Source: AP-15 sp963774345
Lineage (GTDB): Bacteria > Pseudomonadota > Alphaproteobacteria > ATCC43930 > CGMCC-115725
DNA: 64,000 nucleotides
Direction: 5' to 3'
Assembly: GCA_963774345.1 (NCBI GenBank)
Contig: CAVZFB010000028.1
Coordinates: forward strand, 1 to 64,000
Shown here one piece after another: positions 46,820-53,957 of the stretch (its first letter is position 1; each line of letters begins with the position of its first letter). The notes under the pieces are model-generated. The model saw nothing but the letters and a program-made list of their open reading frames with translations, searched no databases and was not told where the DNA came from. The position numbers were made by a program, and so were the translations under genes.

Positions 46820-48184
46820 ATGACTTTCTATATGATCGCTGGGGTGGCCGCGCTGGGCGGCCTGCTGTTTGGCTACGACACCGGCGTCATCTCCGGGGCG
46901 CTATTGTTCATTCGGCAAGTGATGTCGCTCTCCGTGACCATGCAGGGGATCGTGGTCGCGATCGCGCTCCTCGGCGCCGCGATCGGAGCGGCGGTGGCCG
47001 GGAATCTCTCGGACCGCATCGGCCGGCGCCGCGTCATCCTCGGCGCCGGCCTGCTGTTCATCGCCGGTGCCGTCATCTCCGCCGTCGCCCAAGACGTCAC
47101 GATCCTGCTGACCGGCCGTCTTCTCGTCGGGATCGCGATCGGCGTCGCCTCGATGCTGGCGCCGCTCTACCTGGCCGAGATTTCGCCGGCGGAAGATCGC
47201 GGCGCGATCGTATCGCTGAACCAGCTTTGCATCACCGGCGGCATCCTCGTCTCTTACCTCGTTGGTTTCGCGCTGGCCGGCGCCACCGGGGGGTGGCGCT
47301 GGATGCTGGCGCTCGGAGCAGTGCCGGGCATCATCCTTGCGGCCGGGATGCTGGTGCTACCGGAGAGCCCGCGCTGGCTTGCCGGGCACGGCCGGCTGCG
47401 GGACGCTGAGAATGTGCTCCGCCGATTGCGCGGCAAAGCCGACGTCGCGGGCGAGTTCGGCGCTCTGCGTACCGATCTCGCGCGCGAAGGCCAACTGGCA
47501 AGTTCGAAAGAACTGCTCGCGCCGCGTCTGCGCCGGCCGCTCGTCATCGGCATCGGCCTCGCAATGTTCCAGCAAATCACCGGGATTAACACCGTCATCT
47601 ATTTCGCGCCAACGATCTTTCAATCAGCCGGCCTTTCCTCCGCGGCCACCGCGATCCTGGCGACTGCCGGGGTCGGCGCCGTCAACGTTATCATGACCAT
47701 CGTGTCCATCCGCTTGATCGATAGGCTCGGCCGGCGGCAATTGCTCCTCTGGAGTCTCGGCGGCATGGCGCTGACGTTGTTCCTATTGGCCCTCGTCTTC
47801 CATGTCGGCACTGGGAGCCATCTTGCCTGGATCGCGGTCGTGGCGGTTGCTGCCTATGTCGGCTTCTTCGCGATCGGCCTCGGGCCGATCTTCTGGCTCT
47901 TGATCGCGGAAATATTCCCGCTGGCCCTCCGCGGCCGGGCGATGAGCCTCTCAACGGTCGCTGTTTGGGGTTTCAACCTGATTGTTTCGGCGACTTTTCT
48001 CGACCTGATCGGCGCCATCGGCAGCGCCGGTACATTTGTGGTGTATGCAGTCCTAAGCCTCGTGGCGCTCGTCTTCGTCTTCCTGATGGTGCCCGAAACC
48101 AAGGGACTGAGCCTCGAGCAGATCGAGGAGGCAATCGAGGCTGGCCATTCATCCTTGGTCCCGGCTTCAACGGGCGTCACGTGA
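46820..48184 (+). CDS. MFS sugar:proton symporter (sugar porter family)
   Basis: This 454-residue inner-membrane transporter has 12 helices. Sugar-porter signatures are GGLLFGYDTGVISGALLFIR, GNLSDRIGRRRVIL (loop 2-3), LYLAEISPAEDRGAIVSLNQ, PESPRWLAGHGRLRDAENVL, MFQQITGINTVIYFAPTIFQ and VPETKGLSLEQIEEAIEAG. This is the XylE/GalP/AraE group. The stop overlaps the porin start by 4 bp (GTGA), giving an outer- and inner-membrane uptake route for a hexose or pentose. Confidence 0.93.
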   Translation: MTFYMIAGVAALGGLLFGYDTGVISGALLFIRQVMSLSVTMQGIVVAIALLGAAIGAAVAGNLSDRIGRRRVILGAGLLFIAGAVISAVAQDVTILLTGRLLVGIAIGVASMLAPLYLAEISPAEDRGAIVSLNQLCITGGILVSYLVGFALAGATGGWRWMLALGAVPGIILAAGMLVLPESPRWLAGHGRLRDAENVLRRLRGKADVAGEFGALRTDLAREGQLASSKELLAPRLRRPLVIGIGLAMFQQITGINTVIYFAPTIFQSAGLSSAATAILATAGVGAVNVIMTIVSIRLIDRLGRRQLLLWSLGGMALTLFLLALVFHVGTGSHLAWIAVVAVAAYVGFFAIGLGPIFWLLIAEIFPLALRGRAMSLSTVAVWGFNLIVSATFLDLIGAIGSAGTFVVYAVLSLVALVFVFLMVPETKGLSLEQIEEAIEAGHSSLVPASTGVT

Positions 48185-49638
48185 AGTGCGCCCTCGCGCC
48201 GGCATCGCTGATCTGCGCCGCGGTGGCAGTGTCGTCGGCCGCGGCCCAGACGAGTAGCAGTGGCGGCGCCGCTTCAGGCTCGGCGCCCTCGCCGACGAGC
48301 ACGGCATCGCCGCCTCCCGCTTACGCCGCGCCACAGGCCGATCAGCCGCCGGCTGATCCCGAAGCCGTGATGCTGCGGTATGGGACGGCGATCCCGCCGC
48401 CACAGGTCGAGACCCTGCTGGGTGATCCCGGCGGGATACGCACCGATCTCGCAAACCAAGGCATATATGTGCTGCTCGATTTCGTGTCGGAATTCGCCGG
48501 CAATATCAGCGGCGGCAACACCCGGGGGGCGACCTTCGCCAATCAGGTGGGTCTCGGGGTTGACATCGATTGGCAGCGGCGCGCCGGAATCACCGGCCTG
48601 TCCACCCACGTCATCTTCGTCAGCCGCTCCGGCTACAGCGATAGCATCTTGATCGGCGACAGCGTGGCGCCGGTGCAGGAAATCTTCGGCGCCAGCGGCA
48701 ACGTATTGGTGCATCTCGTCTCGGCTTACGCCGAGCAGACGTTGCTCGACAAGCGCGTCGACATTGCGGTCGGGCAAATGAACGTCGAGAACGATTTTGC
48801 GAGCTCTCCGCTTTATTGCTTCTCGATGAACAACGCCATATGCGGTGACCCCAAGGCCTTGCCGGCCGGCGATCTCGGGCACAGCGCCTTCCCCGACGGC
48901 GTATGGGCCGGTCGGATCCGAGTGCTCCCAACGCCGGACACCTATGTCGTAGCCGGTGTCTATGAAGTAAACCAGGGCTTATATACGAGCCAATACTTCG
49001 GAAGCGGGTTTCCAAATAATATATCCCAGGCGAGCGGGGTATATGTGCCGGTCGAGATCGCCTATGAACCGTCGCTGGGCCCGCACAATCTGCTGGGACA
49101 TTACAAGTTCGGATTCGGCCACGACACGACGCTTTATGACAGCTTCTTCAGCGCGCTGCCAACCGCTCCTGGGGAGCTGCCCGCGGGACGTTCCCACAAC
49201 GAGCAGCTCTGGGTGCTGGCGGACCAGATGCTGGTTCGGCAGGGCGATGGCGACCAGGACGGCATAATCGCACTCGCCGGATTTGCCCATAACAACCCGA
49301 ACGTCTCGGCCTTTGCCGAGCAGTACTTCGGCGGGCTTATTAACCGCGGCTTCTGGCGCGCTCGGCCGGAAGACGCAGTGGCGTTCTTTCTTAATTACAA
49401 TACGATGAGCGGCCCGCTCGGCACGGTGCAGGGGGAGGAAGCAGAATTGGGCATCCCGTTCAGCAACGGAGCGACCGGCGTGCAGACCCGTGAAATATTC
49501 GTCGAAGCCAACTACAACATCCACGTGTATCGCGGCGTGGATTTCCGACCGGAGTTCCAATACGTCATTCGACCGAACGGGCAATCAAACATTCGCGACG
49601 CCGCCGTCCTCGGATTCAAGGTTCATGTGCAATTCTGA
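48181..49638 (+). CDS. OprB-family carbohydrate porin
   Basis: This outer-membrane protein of about 485 residues has a GTG start, a signal peptide (ALAPASLICAAVAVSSAAAQ) and a Pro/Ala/Ser-rich linker. The OprB barrel follows: LADPGGIRTDL-type motif IRTDLANQGIYVLLDFVSEF, ERTLLDKRVDIAVGQMNVEN-like AYAEQTLLDKRVDIAVGQMN, and the C-terminal strands VDFRPEFQYVIRPNGQSNIR ending in VHVQF with terminal Phe. OprB porins favour neutral sugars. It is translationally coupled to the sugar symporter. Confidence 0.92.
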   Translation: MKCALAPASLICAAVAVSSAAAQTSSSGGAASGSAPSPTSTASPPPAYAAPQADQPPADPEAVMLRYGTAIPPPQVETLLGDPGGIRTDLANQGIYVLLDFVSEFAGNISGGNTRGATFANQVGLGVDIDWQRRAGITGLSTHVIFVSRSGYSDSILIGDSVAPVQEIFGASGNVLVHLVSAYAEQTLLDKRVDIAVGQMNVENDFASSPLYCFSMNNAICGDPKALPAGDLGHSAFPDGVWAGRIRVLPTPDTYVVAGVYEVNQGLYTSQYFGSGFPNNISQASGVYVPVEIAYEPSLGPHNLLGHYKFGFGHDTTLYDSFFSALPTAPGELPAGRSHNEQLWVLADQMLVRQGDGDQDGIIALAGFAHNNPNVSAFAEQYFGGLINRGFWRARPEDAVAFFLNYNTMSGPLGTVQGEEAELGIPFSNGATGVQTREIFVEANYNIHVYRGVDFRPEFQYVIRPNGQSNIRDAAVLGFKVHVQF

Positions 49639-49656
49639 AGACTGCTGCTGAGGCGA

Positions 49657-49678
49657 CCGAGGCCGACATCAACCTCGG
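49657..49678. terminator. Weak hairpin between convergent genes
   Basis: CCGAGG (49657-49662) pairs with CCTCGG (49673-49678) around a 10-base loop, 19 bp after the porin stop and upstream of the convergent Crp gene end. No T-run follows, so this is only a possible terminator. Confidence 0.25.
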
Positions 49679-49804
49679 CCGCTATCTGCGGATCTTGCAG
49701 CCGCCGCCGACATAAATGGTGCCGCTAGGTGATAAACTTGGCGAAGGCCGATCACAAAAAAGCAGTGGCGGCCACGAAATAATTTAGTTCTTTTTTGCCT
49801 GCAG

Positions 49805-50638
49805 TCAGGCGGCGAGGGCCGGGGAAATCTCTTGCGTCTCGAGCGGCGATACCAGGTCGGATCGGCGATCGTCCTGCATCGGCAGCCATCCTGCCGGCAA
49901 GGCGCCGGTCAAAGCTCCGTCCGATGAGGAACTCGTTGTTCGAAGGAGCCTCGGGCTGCTGAAGCGCTGCTCCCCGTCGAAAGAATCGAACTCGATACCG
50001 GCCGCGGCCAGCAGCGCCGGCGGGTCGATGATTTCGAGCGTTCGATTGGCAAATCTGACGATCTTTTGCTCGCGAAGAATTTGCAGAGTGCGGCTGATGT
50101 GAACGTAAGTTAGCCCGAGGGCTTGGCCGATGTGGCCTTGGCTCAACGGCAGATGGAGGGTCTCGCCCGGCTTATTCGGCAGGTGCCGTCGAAGCCTGAC
50201 GTAGATCTCGAGGAGGAGATGGGCGATCCGTTCCCTCGCGCCCCGCAATCCGAGGTTAGCCAAATGATCGTGGGCGCGCGCCCCGTCGGACGCGATTTGC
50301 CGGCACAGCAGGACGGCGAGACGCGGGTTGTTCTCGACAATCATGTCGAGCTTGTGACGGGGGAAAGCAAAAACCCGGGTAACCGAAAGACAACGCGCAG
50401 AATGATACATCGGGGTGTTCTGTGTCGATTGAAGCCCGAGGACGGCGCCGGGGAGCGCGAAATCGAGGATCTGGCAGGAACCATCGTCGAGCAGCACTGA
50501 AAGAGCGATCCAACCACTCAGAACGACAAAATACGTGGAACAGACCTCACCCTGCCGATAGAGATCAGTCCCGGCCGAGACGACCCGAGCGCCGGCCTCC
50601 AGATCGGTGATAGCGTGGAGTTCTTTTCTGATCGGCAT
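49805..50638 (-). CDS. Crp/Fnr-family transcriptional regulator
   Basis: This regulator has a cNMP-binding beta-barrel (AGTDLYRQGEVCSTYFVVLS, ILDFALPGAVLGLQSTQNTP) and a long dimerisation helix. A Crp-type winged helix follows (LHLPLSQGHIGQALGLTYVH, ISRTLQILREQKIVRFANRT). An atypical 70-residue tail extends beyond it. There is no FNR-type cysteine cluster. ATG 50638 (277 residues) follows GGGAGACAAGAGA; the frame is open to 50806 and a longer N-terminus is possible. It is convergent with the sugar cluster, which it could regulate; this is inference. Confidence 0.85.
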   Translation of the reverse strand: MPIRKELHAITDLEAGARVVSAGTDLYRQGEVCSTYFVVLSGWIALSVLLDDGSCQILDFALPGAVLGLQSTQNTPMYHSARCLSVTRVFAFPRHKLDMIVENNPRLAVLLCRQIASDGARAHDHLANLGLRGARERIAHLLLEIYVRLRRHLPNKPGETLHLPLSQGHIGQALGLTYVHISRTLQILREQKIVRFANRTLEIIDPPALLAAAGIEFDSFDGEQRFSSPRLLRTTSSSSDGALTGALPAGWLPMQDDRRSDLVSPLETQEISPALAA

Positions 50639-50973
50639 TCTCTTGTCTCCCGAGCGTCGCTGGTGAACCTCTATGTCGAGCGCGAGTGCCTTGATCAGCG
50701 GGCCCGATGCGACATTGCGCCGCCTCAAGAAGACAGGCGAAATCGTCACCATGTCCGCCGCCGCCAGCCATTTGACCCGGATCAGACCGACTGCCGGGCA
50801 GCACAAGCATAGCTAGAGTGCGCCACCCAGAGGGTCGAGTGAGCCTGGGTGAGTTTGGGTGAGTTGTGGTGAGGCGAGTGAGGTATGGGCGGAAGCTTGG
50901 GCCGCGCCTCCCGCGACACCCGGATCGGGAGCCGCTTGGATCTCTACTCCCACGGAGTGACCAAATTCCTAGA

Positions 50974-51358
50974 CTAGAATGTCATCCTCAGCGCTGGTGA
51001 ATGCAGCAGCGGGTAATGGTCGGGCGGTGTGTTCTGGAAGTCCCAGGCTCTCTATCCAGAAAGCTGTCATCCTGGGGAACTATTTTTAACTTCTCATCAT
51101 ATGGCACATAAATGCTCTCTGCCCCGCGTATCCATTCGTCTGCCTCAGGGCCCGCGAGCGCCGTTTTGTCCATGAGCGCGCCGTACGAATCCGGGTGTGT
51201 CGCGCGGAGAGACTCTATGGTCTGAGCCGCGTAGCGCAGATTTTCCCGAGCCATCAAGTTTGTGTATGCGTTGTTGTTGACGACTGTGTTGTATTCGTCT
51301 GGTCCCGTGACGGAATTGATGCAGAATTTACCTTCTTTTGCGTCCGCGTAGAAGCCTA
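50974..51358 (-). pseudogene. GH65 glycoside phosphorylase/hydrolase fragment
   Basis: Reading from the IS border, the frame gives LGFYADAKEGKFCINSVTGP and DEYNTVVNNNAYTNLMAREN, the catalytic region of GH65 enzymes with the acid Glu in GPDEYN. It continues ESIYVPYDEKLKIVPQDDSF. A missing base near 51033 then displaces REPWDFQNTPPDHYPLLHSP, after which a TAG comes at 50974. The N-terminal two-thirds and the C-terminal barrel end are missing. GH65 enzymes phosphorolyse maltose, trehalose or kojibiose, which fits the neighbouring sugar genes. The 5' side is cut by the IS5 element. Confidence 0.8.
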
Positions 51359-52678
51359 GCAGGCTGCTGAAAGACAGCGGATTTCAGCGCTGCTTCGGCT
51401 TCTGCGGCCGGTCAACGGCGGCGATGTCGTGGAAACGTCGGTCGGGCCGGCGGTGTCTGGCGATGTCGCGGATACGGACCCGCGTTTTGGGCGCTCGGGC
51501 CCGGGTCACGGCGCGGGCTCGGCAAGCAATTTGGGCAAGCGGACGAGATCGTAGGCGGCCATCGCGAGAGTAAATTGCCAATCGACCTTGGGCAGCCCGC
51601 GATGGCGCATCTTGCGCAAGCCGGCCACCGTCTTGGCCCAGCCGAAAATCTCTTCGATGCGTTTGCGGATGCGCTGGGAGACCGCATAGCCGCGATGCCG
51701 GGTGGTGCGGCCGTCGATCGCCGAGCGCCGGCCGTTTTGGTTCTGGGCAACATGCGGGGTCACCGCCTTGTCGCGCAGCTCGATCACAAAGTCGCCGGTA
51801 TCGTAGCCCTTGTCGGCGCCGAGGGTGACCGGTTGTGGACGATCGGCATGCGGGTCGATCAGCGCCAAGGCGGCCAGGCGCTCGGCATGTCCCGAGGCGC
51901 GGGTCGTCACCGCGGCGACGACCAAACCATTGCGGTTCTCCATCAGGGCATGGCCGATGAAACAGAGCCGGGCCTCCTTGCCCGGCCCCTTACGATCCGG
52001 CCCCTTACGATAGAGACGGGCGTCGGGGTCGGTGGTCGAGGCGTGCGTGTCATTGGTTCGAGGCTTGCCGTGAAAGTCCCGCTCGCCGTTGCGTCCGGGG
52101 CCGGGTGGCTCGCCCGAGCCGTCCTTTGGGCGAAAGCTTTTGAGGCTCGCCCAGGCTTCCAACAAGGTGCCGTCGACCGAGAAATGATCGCTCGACAACA
52201 AGGCTTTGACCCTGGCTTGGGACAGCACCGCGGCGAGAAACTGCCCGGCCACCTCGCCCTCCAGCAGCCGGTCGCGGTTCTTGGTGAAGGTGGTGGCGTC
52301 CCATACCGGGTCTTCGATGCCGAGCCCGACAAACCAGCCAAACAACAGGTCGTGGTCGAGCCGGTCAACCAATTGCCGCTCCGAGCGGATCGAGTAGAAC
52401 GCCTGCAGCAGCAAGGCCCGCATCAGCCGCTCCGGCGGGATCGACACCCGCCCGATCGGCGAATAGAGCTTGGCAAACTCGCCGGACAGCGCGTGAAGCG
52501 CCGCGTTGGCGATCTGCCGAATCAGTCGCAGCGGATGATCCGCCCGAACCCGCTGCTCAAGATCGATGTAACTGAAAAGGCTGCCGCAAATCCCATCGTC
52601 GCCGCGCATCGCCACCCCCATCCCCACCCCAAGGGAGCACAATGCCCAAAATCAGCAACCCCTTTTTCAGCAGCCTGC
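51359..52678. mobile_element. IS5-family insertion sequence
   Basis: This 1320-bp element is bounded by inverted repeats GCAGGCTGCTGAAA (51359-51372) and TTTCAGCAGCCTGC (52665-52678). TA immediately follows the right end and precedes the left end (51357-51358 and 52679-52680), consistent with a short TA target duplication. It contains one intact transposase gene on the minus strand and interrupts the GH65 remnant. Confidence 0.88.
51506..52609 (-). CDS. IS5-family transposase
   Basis: This 367-residue DDE transposase begins at ATG 52609 (MRGDDGICGSLFSYIDLEQR; other in-frame starts lie upstream). The N-terminal domain has VRADHPLRLIRQIANAALHA and SERQLVDRLDHDLLFGWFVG. The catalytic part has FSVDGTLLEAWASLKSF (first Asp), VTLGADKGYDTGDFVIELRD (second Asp) and SQRIRKRIEEIFGWAKTVAG (Glu). 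All three catalytic residues are visible, so the element may be active. Confidence 0.93.
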   Translation of the reverse strand: MRGDDGICGSLFSYIDLEQRVRADHPLRLIRQIANAALHALSGEFAKLYSPIGRVSIPPERLMRALLLQAFYSIRSERQLVDRLDHDLLFGWFVGLGIEDPVWDATTFTKNRDRLLEGEVAGQFLAAVLSQARVKALLSSDHFSVDGTLLEAWASLKSFRPKDGSGEPPGPGRNGERDFHGKPRTNDTHASTTDPDARLYRKGPDRKGPGKEARLCFIGHALMENRNGLVVAAVTTRASGHAERLAALALIDPHADRPQPVTLGADKGYDTGDFVIELRDKAVTPHVAQNQNGRRSAIDGRTTRHRGYAVSQRIRKRIEEIFGWAKTVAGLRKMRHRGLPKVDWQFTLAMAAYDLVRLPKLLAEPAP

Positions 52679-52881
52679 TAAAAGAGTATCTTTCGCGTAC
52701 GCTGGCCTCACGCTGCTGCCGCATGCGACTTTAGTTGAGCAGCCGGCTCTTGGCCGTAGCTGCGGTAGCACGTTTCTACAGGAAATCCCCTGAGAACCCG
52801 ATGTCCTCCCAAGTCAGCGGCGTGGCGTGCGCCTGCAGCGGACCGTCGACGGTCTCACCGCGTCGTCCCCCACCACCATTT

Positions 52882-53064
52882 CTACTGAAGGCGCCTGGTG
52901 GCGATCAGACGATAGCTCACGTCCAATTTGTCGAGTGTTCCGAAAGGCTTTGGGTCATTGGCATTGTTGAGAATATTCTCCGTTGGCGCGCGATCAGCAC
53001 CCCATCCTCGGGGGTGCACGCGAAAGACAGGCGGCTGGGTGTTGCGTCCGCGGATCGTCTTCAA
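52882..53064 (-). CDS. Small ORF overlapping the gasdermin-like gene end
   Basis: This 60-codon ORF would start at TTG 53064, overlapping the stop of the gasdermin-like gene (TTGA). It contains HPRGWGADRAPTENILNNAN and DPKPFGTLDKLDVSYRLIAT, which looks like the well-conserved C-terminal end of a longer unrecognised enzyme. It may therefore be a 3' gene fragment rather than a coupled small protein. I cannot name the family. The 203 bp from 52679 to 52881 hold nothing else. Confidence 0.3.
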   Translation of the reverse strand: MKTIRGRNTQPPVFRVHPRGWGADRAPTENILNNANDPKPFGTLDKLDVSYRLIATRRLQ

Positions 53065-53864
53065 CCTTGCGGCGGCGGTGGCACGCCAGTGCCGATGGGT
53101 CGGATCGTGCGTGAGGCCCAGGCGCTGAGCGCCTTCCGGTGCGCCTCGTCATTGGCATCGAACGCTTCACCCGAGATGCTGCGGAAAGCGCCAGCGATCT
53201 CGTTGGTGACGCGTACGCGGGCCGGGCGAAAGGCGACCGGCAACGGTGTCTCGGTGACGATGGTCGCGACCGATGCGCTCGTCAGGTCGCCGCCCCCTTC
53301 CGCCCTCGCCGCGCGGCCGAAGAGGCGCTCGAGAAACCCGAGGCTCGCCTTGCCGCCGGTGCTGCGGGACCGGCTGACACGCACGACCGTGACGGCGGTG
53401 AGCACTTCCCCGATCAGAAGCCAGTCCGGTGCACGTTCGAACTCCACCGCATCTGCGGCGAGCAGCAGCGCCACCTCCGGCAAGACGCGCGGACGCACGT
53501 GCTGGCGAAGATGCGTGAGGCTGGCAGCGCGCGACGACACTTTCTCGAAACGGACCTGTACGCGGTCCTCGGCGCTGCCCTGCGCCTCGCCGGCTGCTGT
53601 GGCCTCGACGCCCAGCGCGATCTGCGCCGCGGCATTCCAGCTGACGTCGATGGCGGGCAGGGTGGATGGTTGCTCCCGTGGCACCAGGCCGGAGAAGCAC
53701 TCATCAGCCCGTGCCATGAAGCTGCCGTCGAGGCCCGATATGACGTCGCCGACGTCCTGGCCCCGCGGCAGCAGGACCGGCACCAACCCGTACGGCACGA
53801 AGGTAGCGATGTATTCCTGCTGGAGCCGCAGACGAGGGCTCTCCGTCTGTGGGGATGAGGTCAC
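53061..53864 (-). CDS. Bacterial gasdermin-like pore-forming protein (candidate)
   Basis: This 267-residue protein has no signal peptide and no TM helix. Several blocks resemble what I recall of bacterial gasdermins: residues 25-50 YGLVPVLLPRGQDVGDVISG (family pattern GYNVVRLPR.GI.PL.VL), VQVRFEKVSS at 102-111, WLLIGEVLTAVTVVRV at 148-163 (family IITEVLK...), and TIVTETPLPVAFRPARVRV at 201-219 (family PLVFGFKA). A C-terminal tail of about 45 residues could be the inhibitory peptide. GTG 53864 (AAGGACGA upstream) was chosen over TTG 53882. It is divergent from a caspase-like protease gene, the partner type known to cleave bacterial gasdermins. The only Cys is Cys56; the palmitoylated N-terminal Cys of some members is absent. 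The identification rests on weak similarity plus context. Confidence 0.55.
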   Translation of the reverse strand: MTSSPQTESPRLRLQQEYIATFVPYGLVPVLLPRGQDVGDVISGLDGSFMARADECFSGLVPREQPSTLPAIDVSWNAAAQIALGVEATAAGEAQGSAEDRVQVRFEKVSSRAASLTHLRQHVRPRVLPEVALLLAADAVEFERAPDWLLIGEVLTAVTVVRVSRSRSTGGKASLGFLERLFGRAARAEGGGDLTSASVATIVTETPLPVAFRPARVRVTNEIAGAFRSISGEAFDANDEAHRKALSAWASRTIRPIGTGVPPPPQG

Positions 53865-53957
53865 ACTCGTCCTTCCCTGCAAAGGTGCACGACGTCAAGG
53901 AAAAACGATACTCTGGAGACCGGCCGATCGACAAGCTGACGATAGGGACGAAACGCA
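53865..53957. promoter_or_regulatory. Shared divergent promoter region of gasdermin-like and caspase genes
   Basis: This is the only space between the two divergent start codons (93 bp), so both promoters must lie here or within the genes. On the minus strand a TTGACG box (53893-53898) could be a -35 element, but it lies close to the GTG. On the plus side AGGGAC (about 53944-53949) precedes the ATG as a Shine-Dalgarno. No palindromic operator was seen. Confidence 0.35.

Noticed and set aside
50840..50885. Clustered TGAG/GGGTGAGT words resembling a tandem repeat
   Set aside because: The units are irregular and few, with no consistent period; a similar word at 14541-14557 is probably coincidence.
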